64,000 bases of DNA from Prorocentrum cordatum (taxonomy: Eukaryota; Sar; Dinophyceae; Prorocentrales; Prorocentraceae): positions 1-64,000 of the forward strand of contig CAUYUJ010002114.1 of assembly GCA_963575745.1 (NCBI GenBank), read 5' to 3'. The notes beneath the pieces were generated by a model that was not told where the DNA came from, did not search any database, and saw only the letters and a list, made by a program, of their open reading frames with translations. Of this stretch, positions 1 to 11,100 are shown piece after piece; position 1 is the stretch's first letter, and each line of letters begins with the position of its first letter. The translations under genes were made by a program, and so were the position numbers.

Positions 1-102
1 TTTCTAGGCTTTTGTCCTCCCCCCCACTTCCCATGTGTTCCCATCTTTTCCTGGGAAGGGACGATGAATTGTGCCTGTATGTGTTTCTCCCCTCCTGTGC
101 CA

Positions 103-165
103 TCATCGGACGCCCCTCTGGGCCGCCGGCTTGATGTTCCTCTGCACCATGTCGGCGAAGTTCAC
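103..165 (-). CDS. WWE domain, C-terminal exon
   Basis: Read on the minus strand from 165, the codons give VNFADMVQRNIKPAAQRGVR and then TGA at 105-103. This is the conserved second half of a WWE fold, whose family pattern is Y/x-x-V/I-D/N-F-x-x-M-x-Q-x-N. WWE domains bind ADP-ribose-type ligands and occur in PARPs and ubiquitin ligases. The proposed acceptor is the AG just before GTG AAC. The sequence GAGGTGA here matches the donor of the upstream exon (2789-2904). The stop falls where the domain would end. It could be the real terminus, or the reading could run into another intron, with further exons to the left of the window. Domain assignment is fairly sure; the exon borders are inferred. 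Confidence 0.5.
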   Translation of the reverse strand: MNFADMVQRNIKPAAQRGVR

Positions 166-213
166 CTCGTATCTGAAGCCCGCGGAGGCTCTCGCGGGAG
201 CCAGGGAGGCGGC

Positions 214-308
214 AGGGAGGAGGAGGAGGAGGAGGAGGAGGAGGAGGAGGAGGAGGAGGAGGAGGAGGAGGAGGAGGAGGAGGAGGGGGAGGAGGAGGGG
301 GGGGGGGG
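214..308 (+). repeat. (GGA)n microsatellite
   Basis: About 30 GGA/GAG triplets ending in a run of G. All three frames stay open across it, giving artificial poly-Glu, poly-Arg or poly-Ser readings. Confidence 0.95.
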
Positions 309-680
309 CGGAGCGGGAGCCGGCTCCGACGAGGCCCTCGCCGTCCTGCCGCGCAGGCCCCTCCTCCGTCGGCCCTTCACGGGTCGCTGCGCGCTACGGA
401 CACGCAGGTGTGCTCACACTCGCCGGCGAGGCCCTCGGCAAATCGGGTCGGGCGAATGGGGGGGATAGCCAAAGGGGGGGTTGAGAATCAGCTCACGTAG
501 TGATTTTCCAAGCGCTTCCCCGCGGCTGGGAGGCGGTATGTTCGAGGATATGGGCCCCTCGGGTGAGGCTCGAAGCCAGTGCATGCAGCAAATTTCGTAA
601 CCCCCCCTTTCCCAATCCCCCCCTTTCGCCCGGCCCGAGCAAAGCAAGGCTCGTCTTCTGGTTCGCTCTAAGTCGGGCCT

Positions 681-852
681 GTCCCCCTAATTACAGGGGG
701 ATGTTCGACGAAAACTCGAAGCATACCCCAAAATAATCAAAAAATAATCCGAAAGTAGTCTGGGGACTATTTTTAGAATATGTGTTGACCTTTTTGGGGT
801 GTTTTGGGGGTCTGTTCTATTTTTCGTGGAAAATCCCCCTGTATGGGGGACA
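681..852. mobile_element. MITE-like foldback element, about 172 bp
   Basis: The left end (681-714) reads GTCCCCCTAATTACAGGGGG followed by AT..TCGACGAAAA. The right end (821-852) is its near reverse complement, TTTTCGTGGAAAATCCCCCT followed by GTATGGGGGAC. The interior is AT-rich with CCCCAAAA/TTTTTGGGG symmetry, unlike the GC-rich flanks. No ORF. This fits a small non-autonomous DNA element or a stable hairpin; no flanking target duplication was clearly seen. Confidence 0.55.
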
Positions 853-2780
853 CGCCCGACAGAAGGTCCGCCAGAGCCCACGCCTGGATCGAAGGCGCGC
901 GGCGTGCGCTCTGGCCGGGCGCGGGGCCCGACTTGGCGGCGCGCGCTCCAGCCCTCCCATCGAGGCGGTCCGAATGGAATGGAATGGGACGCTCGCGCGG
1001 GCAATCGCCCGGGCCCCTTAAGGGCAGAGCGGGTGAGGCCGTGGCCTCGCAGACATGGCCGGCTAGCTGGAAGCTTACTGCTACGCTAACATGACGCAAG
1101 CCAAACCCGTGCTGAGATCAGAACCCTCGGGCGGCCGCCGGCTACAGTCGGACCTAGGGCAGAAGAACGTCCTTCAGGAACGTGAGACCCTCCGCCGCCA
1201 TACCTGGGCCCGAAAGTCGGCGACCAACTGGGAACTGCTGGGCAGGGTGCCCGACGACCTCATTTCGCGAGTGCTTTCGTGGCGCCTCCCTGAAGCCCAC
1301 CAGTGTTGCAGATAGATCCCTCGCAGGCGTCACGCGACCGGTCATGATCACTTCTTGAGGTGAAGTCTCCGCCGTCGCCGGCCAGGGCAAAGTGTGATCG
1401 TCTCATGTCATGCCACTGGGGGGACCCGTCTTTCGCGCTTGATGGCACGAGCACTGAAGACAGGCTGAGCTCGACGCGGGTCGCACCACGTCCAGTCACC
1501 ACCACTGAGCCACAGCGCACAAAAAAAAAGCGGCGGGCCCTCGTCCAGGATGGCTGGGGGGCCTTCCCGAGCGAGGCAGAAGGGCGCAGGAAGCTGTCGA
1601 CCTCGTCGTCGCAGGCACGGGCATGGGGCATGCTGGTGGCGGGAAGAGCAGGGGGAGAAGGCGATGGAGACGACGCGCAAACAAGGGAGGACAAGGTCAG
1701 GGAGGGTGGGCGCGCGGAACAACCACTAAAACTGGACGTCGCTCCCAATCGTGCAGCCCCGGGTGGAGGAGAAACGAAGCAGGAGGGAAGGGGAGGAAGG
1801 GACGCTGTGGCTCCTGCCTGTACGAGGAGATGGCCGTGCGCCGCGGGTGGACCAGCGGTCCCTGGCAGTGGCTCCGTGGCCCGTGCTCCTGGGCCTTCCT
1901 GGAGCTGCTGCTGCCGCAGCCTGCCGCGCGGATTCACCGACTGGGATGCCCTGGGCGTGGCTCAGCGAGATCCACACAAGGCGCAGCAGGCCTCGCCTCG
2001 TGCCTCTGCACAAACATCCGGCGGCAGCGGCGGACGCATCTGGAGGAGGCCCTGAGCCTCGCGGAACAGCCCCGGCCCCGCTCCTCCCAACATCTCACCC
2101 AGGTCCGCACCACCGAGGGCCGACCACCCCTGATGGTTGGTCTGGCTCGCGGCGGGCTCGTGCCTTGACGCCTTGCGCGCTGGTTTCTGACACAGAGTGA
2201 CTGCTTCAACCATGAACGATCGCGGCTTTCCGGTCGCGCGGATCGATAGATGCGGGCATATACCCCTCCCCTCCTCTTCCTCCGCGTCCCTCTTCATCGT
2301 CCCTCTTTCACCGCATCCTCCCTCTCCCTCATACTCACTGTCCCCTCTTCCTCCTCACACCCCTACACCTCCTCCAACATTTTAACACCTCTCCCTCGTC
2401 TTCCGCTTCGAATCCCCTATTCCCTCCTACATCTCCTCCTCGGTCTTAGTCTCCCCCTGCACCTCAGCATCCTCCGTCACCGGCGCCACCACCACCTCCT
2501 CCTCAGCGCCACCAGAACCCTTCGACCCGCCGTCCTGGGCTCCCCGCTGTCCTCGCTAGTTGGAGAGTCAGGGGTGGGAAGGTGTCGCAGGACGACGGGT
2601 GGCACACAGGAAGGTGCAGTAACTCCTGAGCCCAATCGAAGAAGGGGGGCGACCTGGTTTGACGATTCCGCGAAGACGCCAGTTCGAACGACGGATCGTC
2701 AACGAATGCTCTGAAACGGCCATTTGCAAAATGTAACAGGCACGGCAAGCCACAGGCATCCCACATAGTCCGTGTGCACG
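853..2780. other. No assignable gene; GC-rich open frames
   Basis: A 231-codon plus-strand frame (1360-2055) and a 225-codon minus-strand frame (1260-1937) overlap on opposite strands in GC-rich sequence. Neither shows a domain. About 2260-2510 is a pyrimidine-rich CCTC tract. Probably intronic or intergenic. Confidence 0.5.
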
Positions 2781-2788
2781 ATCCTCAC

Positions 2789-2904
2789 CTCAAGTCCAGC
2801 ATTGGTCTGAAGCTGTTTCCAGTACTTCTCCATGTTCTCGGCGGCCTGCCCCTCATAGTTGTACCAGCCAACTTTCTTGCCATCCACCTCATTGTGCATA
2901 TCCG
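2789..2904 (-). CDS. WWE domain, N-terminal exon
   Basis: The minus-strand reading contains VGWYNYEGQAAENMEKYWKQ and ends ...NAGLE at a GAG|GTGAGG donor (2789/2788). It has the Trp, Tyr and 'A..ME..Y' helix of the first half of a WWE domain, and joined in phase 0 to the 103-165 exon it completes one. An AG at 2905-2906 is a candidate acceptor; the same frame has a TGA shortly upstream, so the exon cannot run much further. No ATG context or promoter is visible, so earlier exons must lie to the right. A single TGG-rich exon like this could also belong to a pseudogene. Confidence 0.5.
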
Positions 2905-3231
2905 CTGGGTCCACATTGTGGTGCCATCAGACTTAGAGACTATTCGAAGTGCACCGTGATCCCAACTTACCTGATGCATTATTCAGGCATGACTTAGAAG
3001 AGCAGCATGCGGACAACGGAACACCTCCCCCGCGCTGTGCCGGAAGGGGGACAAAGAAGTGAGGAGGGGGTGACGAGAAAATAGGACAGGCGATGAAAAG
3101 AAGGGCGCCCTTCCGCGCAACACCACGTTGTGAATCCAAAAGCACGTGTAGACATCCTTCCCTCCTGTTCCTCCAGTTCGCCCTCCTCCTCATCCTCCCC
3201 CTCCTCCGGTCCTTCCCCCATCCTTGGCGTC

Positions 3232-3232
3232 G

Positions 3233-3321
<89 letters not shown>

Positions 3322-3347
3322 GTCATCGTCATCATCATCATCATCAT

Positions 3348-3393
<46 letters not shown>

Positions 3394-3425
3394 CATCATC
3401 ACCATCATCATCATCATCAGCATCG

Positions 3426-3459
<34 letters not shown>

Positions 3460-3540
3460 CACCATCATCATCATCAGTATCATCCTCATCCTCATCCTCA
3501 TCCTCATCATCGGCATCATCGGCATCATCATCATCATCAA

Positions 3541-3573
<33 letters not shown>

Positions 3574-3592
3574 CATCATCATCAAAATCAAC
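3232..3592 (+). repeat. (CAT)n triplet tract
   Basis: Almost pure CAT/TCA for the first 90 bp, then interrupted by CTC, CAG, CGT and CAC variants. Reads as poly-His, poly-Ile or poly-Ser on + and poly-Asp, poly-Met or poly-Val on -; none is taken as protein. Confidence 0.95.
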
Positions 3593-3738
3593 ATCCTCTG
3601 GGCGGAGGGCCCCGAGCACCGCCACTCAAACAAGTGGCCCCCCGCCCACTGGGGGGACGCACTCTGGCAACCTCCATGACGGCTGCAGGGCAAGCGGGCC
3701 ATGCAGACGAACCAGAAGTCCCTTCTGAAGTACTTCAG

Positions 3739-3788
3739 GTACGACGACGACGACGACGACGACGACGAGAGACGACGAGCGACGAGGA

Positions 3789-3875
<87 letters not shown>
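3739..3875 (+). repeat. (GAC)n triplet tract
   Basis: About 45 GAC/CGA triplets with one interruption at about 3765-3790. Follows the (CAT)n tract after a 150-bp unique spacer. Confidence 0.95.
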
Positions 3876-3876
<1 letters not shown>

Positions 3877-4039
3877 TACTCCCAGAGCTGCCTCTCTTCG
3901 AGGGGACGATCGACGAGGCCGGCCCCTCGCAGGGAAGAGCGAACCCCAAAGCCATGAATCCCATCCGCACCAGCAGTACCCATACGATCGCACTTCAGGT
4001 AGTACGGAGGTCCTTGGGGGTGGGGGGGGGTAGCCAGCG

Positions 4040-4265
4040 TCTCCCACGATCGATCTCACGAATGACCCCAATATCGATCGAACGATCCCTCTTACTACCG
4101 ATCTCACTATCGAGATCACGATCGATCGCATTATCGATCTTACTATGGATCCTGCGATCGATCCCACGATCGATCGCACTATAGATCTCACTACCAATCC
4201 CACGGTCAAACTCAGTATCTCACTACCGATCTCACTATCGATCTCATTATCGACTTCACGGGACA
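4040..4265. repeat. GATC-rich 12-bp degenerate tandem repeat
   Basis: Repeated ATCGATCTCACT-like units, rich in the self-complementary ATCGAT and GATC. Degenerate, with no gene. Confidence 0.7.
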
Positions 4266-4362
4266 CCACGGGACACCACGGGACACCGCGCCACGTGACA
4301 CCAAGCCACCGAGGGGCACACCACGGGACACCACGGGACACCATCGGGACACCACGGCGGGA
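4258..4362. repeat. GGGACACCAC minisatellite
   Basis: Direct copies of GGGACACCAC, several perfect, interrupted once by CGCCACGTGACACCAAGCCA. 4363-4600 after it is unique GC-rich sequence with no gene. Confidence 0.75.
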
Positions 4363-4599
4363 CAGCCCCAGCTGCTGGCGGAAATGCCGACGGGCGGCGG
4401 AAATTTGGGCCGGCGGCGCCATAGCCAGAGGATTCATTCATCTCGCCAGCCCACGCAGCTTGCCCCTGCCCGCGCGCGCGACACGAGCACGCGACCGACA
4501 CCGAATTCCCGATGGGGGGCTCTCCGTTTCGCTGCGATCTCGCCCCCCACCTCCGACAGCAACCTTTCGCGAGGGCTAGGACCTCGAGGTTGGCTGAGT

Positions 4600-7500
4600 C
4601 GTAAGCGGCGGCATCATCGTTGACAGCGAGCTGGTAAAACGCACGTCAATAACTTCATTATCGCCACGGCCACCATCCAAACCCAGGATCCGCGCGAATC
4701 TGCGCAGCTGCATCGACTGGGGCAGGCTCACTCGGCCCTCGCACTCTTCATACATGCCTCCTTCATCGCACGCGACGCCGATCTCATGGGCGCCCATGAG
4801 AGTCGCACCCAGGGCAACCGTTGCATCGACCTCCGACTTTTCTCGGCACACACATGCTTGGGGAACGTGGCCGGCGAGGGCGGCGCCCAGATCAGGCTTC
4901 ACAGGTCTTTCCGAAACCTCGCGTCGGGCACGGGATGTCATCCCAGGAGCTCCGAGATCATGCGCCTGGAATCTTTCAGGCCGGGAGTGGCCTGCTCTGC
5001 CGCCAGTGCGCGCGATCCAACGGCGGCGGCCCCCTGCTAGGAGAGGAAAGCCGTTCGGCTCGAGCATCAGCTCGGCAAGGTCGACCACCCGAATCCGAGC
5101 AGGCTCCTGGCATGCATTGACGCCAGCGACGACGACGCCGTCAACGGCTGCATTGCAAACTCCTCCATCTCCGCGGACATCAAGGATACCTTCAACGTGC
5201 GATCGCGCAGAGTAGCACGACTGCGCCAAACCGATGCGGCTTGGCAGCTCCCTCTTTCCGAAACGCTCCAACCACGCATGGGTCGCCGCAGAGGTGGGGC
5301 AGCAAGGTCACGAGGTCTTCACCACCAGAGACCACCACGTGGCCTGGGCGAACATTCTGCTAGACAAGCGATCTCCCGGTGACCATCCCAGGCGTCGCCT
5401 GGGCCGTCTAAAACTTCGCGATCCTAATCGGCGCGGCAAGTTGCAGCTGACGCGCGAGACGCAGCCCCTGCCCTTTCAGGAGCTACTCCCAGCGAGCCCC
5501 GATGCACATCACGCCGAGTATCGCAGAGGCTGCTGGAGACGCACTTCCTCTGCGAGGCCACGAAAGTCCAGAGAAAACCTTCAAAAGCCCTGGCCACCTG
5601 CCAGATGCTCTCGCAATGTCTCGAAAACACCACATTCGATCAGCAGACAGCCCGGGCTACTGCTATTTCTTGCAGGTCTGGCGGACTTCCCTTGCCAAGC
5701 ACAGCGAGGCCTCCGCGCCCAGCGCAAGCGCATTCAGCAGTTCCTGCATTCCGGCGCCGCTGGCGTCCAACGACAGGCGCGCCATCGCAGCGCAGCGCGG
5801 TGACCTCGCCACGAGGGCGCAGACGCATGGGACCAGCACAACAGCAACACCCTCTGCGAGGTCACGCGTGAGATACGCGCACCTCGGGGGCAGCGCGTGC
5901 ACCGTGCCCTGCGACATCTACGTGGTACAGTCCTTCTTGGCCATCTGAACATCCTGGACCGATGGCGCAGGCACCCGGCGCAACTTTTGCGGGAGCCATT
6001 TCGAAAAACTAGATGCTCGGGAATCCACCGAAGGTTCCAGTGATGCCCTGGGTGACACCAATGGGACGCGTCCGTGTCAAGGCGGAAACGCGGAGGCCCA
6101 ACGCGAAGAAGGGTCTGGGACCCGACGCCATCAACGTCTCGGTAGGGCGCACTGGCGGCGAGGCCTCAGTCGGCACGGTCCTGCCACCGTTTGACCTCTC
6201 CGCCTCCCTGTGCCAGCTCCCAGTCAGCAGGAGAGGGGGCCAGATATTCGACATCTGGAAGCGCAAGGACGATGTCTTCCTGCCCTCGCAGAGTCGCGGC
6301 ATCTTGGCATCCGATCGCCTGCCCACGCTGTGCATCATCTAGATCCCCAAAAAAGTCGACCAAGCCCTGCCGGCGGCAGTATTTGATGCGCAGTGGGGCG
6401 CAATCCCTGGTCGGGGCACGCCCCTCCTGACCGTCAGATTGCAAACCTTCGTGGAAACTGTGATCCACGTGCGCTAGTTCTGCGCTCTTCGACCTGGCCA
6501 CTGCTCTAGGCAGCGTCATCTGGGAGTGCCTCGACGGAGATGGTCATCGACAGCTGCACCTGCCACATAGCGGATCACTTGCGTGAGCTAACGTGGCCCG
6601 CGTGACGTGGCCGACAAGGTCCAGCGCCATCTGCAGGACAGCTCCTCGCGCCTCCAAGCAGCGGGCATTGCTACGGTCGCCGCGAATCGTGGCGCACGCC
6701 AGGGCTGCCAACTCGCGCGCGGTGCTTCAATGTTGCCAACGAGCTGGCCGTTTTGTGCGTGAAATACTGCTTCCCGGAGAACACGATCAAGCTGAGCATG
6801 AAGATGTGCTCTGGGCAACCGAGTTCGACGGCAACCCCGATCACGTCTCTTTGCAGCAGGCCCCCAACGATCAGAAATGCGCGGACGACGAGGCACTCGA
6901 GTTCCTGTTCGATTCCCCTCAATCTACGCTTACCCAGGTGGGCCCTGAAGTGGCCATCACCTCTGAAAAGCTCAGCGAGGTAGTCTTAAATATCAATGTG
7001 GGCCATGGTAAAAGTGCGATCATGCCGCAGATTTGCGGCGAGGACTCCAGCACGACCTGGAAAACGAGTTCCACTCCATGGGTCGCGCGGTCTGTGGATC
7101 ACCCAGAGGTCTTGAGCTCGAAACCGTTCACCATTCTGCGTGTCTTGGCACCACGCTTCAGGCGTCCGGTCGACACATGTTGGATTCCAAGCAGACGTCC
7201 AAGGCTCAGCTGACTCACGCCCCGTTGACGTTGCATGTCTTCGGATGCAGCACCCTACGTTGCTCAACGCGATCGGTTTTTGCTACAAGCTTGGTCTTCT
7301 AGAAAACACTAAGGCGTTGCTGCCTGGCGTGGAGATGACCCTGAAGCCCTGGCCGTCATGATTGGCAGTATCATCGCGCCCTCCAGAAGGTCTCAGGCGG
7401 CGTTAGCTGCGGGGCCCCCGACGCTGCCACCGACGAGGGGGTCAGGCAGAAGGCGCAAGCCCCGCTCATCGCGTCGACGATCCAGGCACGGAGGCTCTCC

Positions 7501-7850
7501 CAGATCGCGTCCTTTCCAGGCCGTTCCGAAGGCGGTCCTGATGATGGTCAAGGCCCAGGCTCTCTCGAGCCTCCGTCGGCGCAGACGCTGCTCTTCGATC
7601 TTCAGCAGATCGCGGTGGCCTTCCCCGAAAGAGAGGGCAGCAGCTGGGCTCGTCCTCAGCCAGCCCCGAGAAGGGGAAAGCCTACATGGTCGACTTCCCG
7701 CGACGGTGGAGGTGGCAGGCCGGCCAGACGAAAAAAGGTGGACTCCCAACCAGCCCGGTCCACTGACCAAGCGCAGGCTGTGCGGAAAGCAGTTCCCGCG
7801 CCCTCCGCTTTCCTTCTGCAAACCTCTCCTCACCTTCCTGTTTATTGAGG
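4600..7850 (+). pseudogene. Degenerate LINE (non-LTR) reverse transcriptase
   Basis: No long frame survives, but frame-hopping on + recovers LINE-type blocks in order. KKGLGPDAINV (about 6105) resembles the RT-1 'GPDGI' block. QWGAIPGRGTPLL (about 6392) resembles the 'GR-G-T' block. SALFDLATALGSVIWECL (about 6480-6535) is the motif-A region with its aspartate. LNINVGHGKSAIM (about 6985-7025) resembles the post-motif-D block. A trailing ...ARRLSQIASFPGR segment lies near 7490. The YxDD box was not found. 4600-5950 upstream is probably the endonuclease and linker region but is too decayed to prove. Frameshifts and stops (for example in the block near 6470) mark it as dead. Antisense ORFs here are shadows. 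Confidence 0.5.
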
Positions 7851-7860
7851 AACCGAACTT

Positions 7861-7927
7861 TATACACCGATGTTTGTTTTCCGGTCCCGCACTGGGATCC
7901 GCACAAGAAAACGGATTATGGTGTATA
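7861..7927. other. AT-rich hairpin
   Basis: TATACACC...GTTTTC at the left and GAAAAC...GGTGTATA at the right form an imperfect 66-bp foldback. GGTGTATAC recurs at 7950. Function unknown. Confidence 0.45.
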
Positions 7928-8089
7928 CGGCATCCTGGTGTATACATGTTTTGTTGTTTCCACGGGAACACGGGGAAAAAAGTAAACACCACACCACCCC
8001 GACGTCGTCCCCGACCCTCAAAAAGTCCTGGGATTGAAAAACAGCCCGCCACTGGTAGTGTATACGTTCCAGTTTCCGATTTATGGCCA

Positions 8090-8570
8090 GCAGTGAAAGG
8101 GTCGCACAGCAGAAGCGCTCGCACGGCAAGAGGACCGCGAGCAGGGTCCGCGTCGGCTCGGTGTGCCCATCTGGCGGGGCGGACTGCCTCACCCGCCCTG
8201 AGGCTTGCCACCACCTGCACTGAGTTTCCGAAGCGTGCCGTGCCGTCGTGATCCTTGCAGGAGACTTGCCCGAATTCAGCGCGGAGGGGGCATCCGCTGC
8301 AGATTCGCACGACCGCGTCGCACTGCAAGTCGCTGACATTCTCGAGGCGATACCCGTGCGCGTACTCTAGCCTCCAGCCCAGCAGCGCCGCGCCCAGCTC
8401 TAGCCCAGCCCTTATGGAGTTATGGACGTCAGCGCCCAGCGTGCGTCCATCGGAGAACGCAAAGACTGCCGAGCATCGGGCATCAACATGTCGTATACCA
8501 GTGGGGCCTTCCTATCGAGACACTAGTCGCGTCAGCACGCCCAGGAAGGGGATTAGGTCCCCCGTGTGCA
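8090..8570 (-). pseudogene. Protein-coding fragment, possibly copia RNase H tail
   Basis: One minus-strand frame is open from about 8570 to below 8090 with protein-like composition. It includes ADATSVSIGRPTGIRHVDAR and then LEYAHGYRLENVSDLQ. 'DATS...GR..GIRHVD.R' resembles the 'D.TSA....R.G.GKVRHLD.R' block at the end of Ty1/copia RNase H, but the preceding SSGEAE-type block is missing and the tail does not match clearly. No start codon; runs below 8090 into sequence antisense to the LINE relic. Weak assignment; it may be an exon of an unknown gene. Confidence 0.35.
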
Positions 8571-8679
8571 AATGTTTCCTCCTCTTTGAGCAGAGGCGCC
8601 TCGTGCTCCAGGGGGCTTTCTCGATACAGCAGCAGTCACTGAAGAGCACCAGGCCACGCCCCTACACCCAGCACAAGCA

Positions 8680-8773
8680 AAGTCATCACCACCATCATCA
8701 CCATCACCATCACCATCACCATCACCATCACCATCACCATCACCTTCACCATCAGCATCAGCATCAGCATCAG

Positions 8774-8853
<80 letters not shown>

Positions 8854-8959
8854 GCGTCAGCATCATCATCATCATCAGCATCGTCAGCATCATCGTCAGC
8901 ATCATCATCAGCATCAGCATCACCGTAATCATCACCATCACCATCACCATCACCATCAC

Positions 8960-9023
<64 letters not shown>

Positions 9024-9030
9024 ATCATCA
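8680..9030 (+). repeat. (CAT)n triplet tract
   Basis: About 350 bp of CAT/CAC/CAG triplets; long pure CAT runs at about 8775-8850 and 8960-9010. Confidence 0.95.
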
Positions 9031-9097
9031 TCATCCCCAATCATCCTGCTCCCCATCTTCGTTCTCCCCATCGTCATATTTCCCTTTTTTCCTACTA

Positions 9098-9310
9098 CTA
9101 CTCCTCCTCCACTCTCCTCCTCCTCCTCCTCCTCCTCCTCCTCCTCCTCCTCCTCCTTCTCCTCCCTTCTCCCTCCTCCTCCTCCTCCTCCTCCTCCTTC
9201 TCCTCCTCAACCTCACGTTTCTCGTCCTCCGCGTCCTCCTCCTCCTCCTCCTCCTCCTCCTCCTCCTCCTCCTCCTCCTCCTCCTCCTCCTCCTCTTCCT
9301 TCTCATTCAC
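9098..9310 (+). repeat. (CTC)n triplet tract
   Basis: Two CTC blocks split by a short unique segment near 9205-9230. Poly-Leu/Pro and poly-Glu/Arg frames are artefacts. Confidence 0.95.
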
Positions 9311-10490
9311 CGCGCCCTCCCGATCACCCTCCACATGCTCCTTCTCTTCCATCCTTTCCCCCCTCCTAACCTTCCTTTCACTCGTTACTCCTCTCTCTCC
9401 TCCCTGCCTCCTTTCAAGGCGGACGAAAGCTGCATGCACTCAACTATTTTCCAGCGCCTCCCGGCGGGCCCGAAACCAGCTGCGGCAGCAGAGTTCGTGA
9501 CCCACCCCTTCCCCATTCAAACCTCTCGTTCACCCCGATCCTTCTCATCCCTGCTCCCCCTCATCATCCTCCCTCTCTATACATTCGTGCCTGGCCGTGC
9601 GGCCGCGAAGCGCCGTGGATAGTACTGCCAGACGCCCGGCGCGTCACACGACTTCTTCTCGTCCTGCGGAAGCTCGTTCTCTTCGGTCGCGCCCCCCCAG
9701 GATTGAGAGGGAGCTGCAGATGGCGATGGAGAGACAGACGTGGATTTCGCCACGCATAGACAAGCCACGAGCGAGGGGGGCCGACTGGTCATTGCATGCC
9801 CCCAGGTGCGTGGCCGTCCTGCGAGCTCTGCTTGCGTCGTTGCGTGGGTGCCGCTCTTCGCCCGCGACCCGCCCGCGACCTACCACGCGATCCACCTCGC
9901 GATCCACCCGCGACCCGTCTGCAACCCACCAGCGACCCACCCCGCGCCCGCGCCCTCACTCTTATCCGCCGCGGCGTGGCGCTACGCACGACAGCCGCAC
10001 ATATAGGGCGCAAGGAAGATGTGGGTACACACACCGGCTACACATGGAGATGCTGATAGACATGGAATTGGCAAAAGACACGGACACCGACATCTATACA
10101 GAGATAGATATCGAGAGAGACAGAGGGAGATACACGTGTCATTGCCAGCGTTGGCCCAACCATGTGAGTTTGTGCACCCTGCATGTGCAAGCTACGAGGT
10201 GGTAAATATGAGGAAAAAGCGACGCAGTGGAAGCGATGTGGTGCAGGCTATGTGGTGCAAGCTGTGTAGTGCAAGCTAAATGGTGCAACCTGCGCGGTGC
10301 AGGGTGTTGTTTTGTTTCACGCTGCCCATGAACCTCACGTCAAAACCGTGAGGCTAACGGTTCCTAGGCTCCCACGGGAGCCTACCACTTCATCATCACG
10401 ACAAGAAACCCCTCCTCAGGGCCCTGACGGCCTGAGGTGGAGCAGCTCGGCTCACTGGCCGCTCGCGCCGATGTTCCTGGCTGCGTGGTC
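9311..10490. other. No recognisable gene
   Basis: Contains a CGCGACCCGCC / GCGATCCACC tandem-like patch (about 9865-9945) and a GGTGCAAGCT-type repeat (about 10240-10300). Short open frames on both strands show no domain. Confidence 0.5.
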
Positions 10491-10494
10491 AAAG

Positions 10495-11100
10495 CAGGAG
10501 GAGGAGGAGGCGGAGGAGGAGGAGGAGGAGAAGGAGGAGGGAGGAAAAGGACGAGGAGGAGGAGGAGGAGGCGGAGGAGGAGGAGGAGGAGGAGGAGGGA
10601 GGAGGGTGGAGGAGGAGGAGGAGGAGGCGGAGGAGGAGGAGGCGGAGGCGAGCGGGAGAACACCCCTGAAACGCCAGCCGGCGCACGAGGCGCACGCGAA
10701 GCGCCCACGGGCGGCCCACGGGCGGCGCTCGGGTGGCGGCAAGAAAACGCACAGAACGAGGAGGCGGCGGAGGACGAGGAGGAGGAGGAGGAGCGGGAGG
10801 AAGAGGAGGAGGGGGAGGAGGAGGGAGGAGGAGGAGGCGGAGGAGGCGGAGGGGGAGGAAGAGGAGGAGGAGGAGGAGGAGGAGGAGGAGGAGGAGGAGG
10901 AGGAGGGAGGCGGAGGAGGAGGAGGAGGAGGCGGAGGAGGAGGAGGAGGGAGGCGGAGGAGGCGGGAGCCGCCCTCTGGGCGCACTCGGGCGGCGACCGG
11001 GCGAACACCCCGGAAACGCCAGCCAGCGCACGAGGCGCACGCGAGGCGCCCCCGGGCGGCCCACGGGCGGCGCTCGGGCGGCGGCAAAAAAAGGCACAGC
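10495..11100 (+). repeat. (GGA)n tracts with two copies of a GC block
   Basis: Two long GGA/GGC tracts (about 10495-10650 and 10765-10965) are each followed by a copy of the same segment of about 90 bp (about 10655-10745 and 10990-11090), which reads GAREAPTGGPRAALG or GAREAPPGGPRAALG in one frame. A duplication of tract plus unique segment. Open frames across all of it are composition artefacts. Confidence 0.8.

Larger units (their letters stand above)
166..2788 (-). other. Putative intron of the WWE gene
   Basis: The donor is GAG|GTGAGG at the 2788 end and the acceptor is ACGAG|GTGAAC at the 166 end. Both borders carry the direct repeat GAGGTGA, the arrangement seen in many dinoflagellate introns thought to come from introner-like insertions. 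Inside are a (GGA)n tract, the 681-852 inverted-repeat element and a pyrimidine-rich stretch at about 2260-2510. Inferred only from the two WWE halves; no transcript evidence. Confidence 0.4.

Noticed and set aside
3190-4437. Long frames of poly-Met, poly-Asp, poly-His and poly-Ser (also at 8.2-9.6, 10.3-11.3, 13.1-14.4, 38.5-42.4 kb)
   Set aside because: They are translations of triplet microsatellites. All frames and both strands are open together, with no domain before or after.
4576-5271. 231-codon minus-strand ORF
   Set aside because: Lies antisense to the LINE relic and shows no domain of its own.
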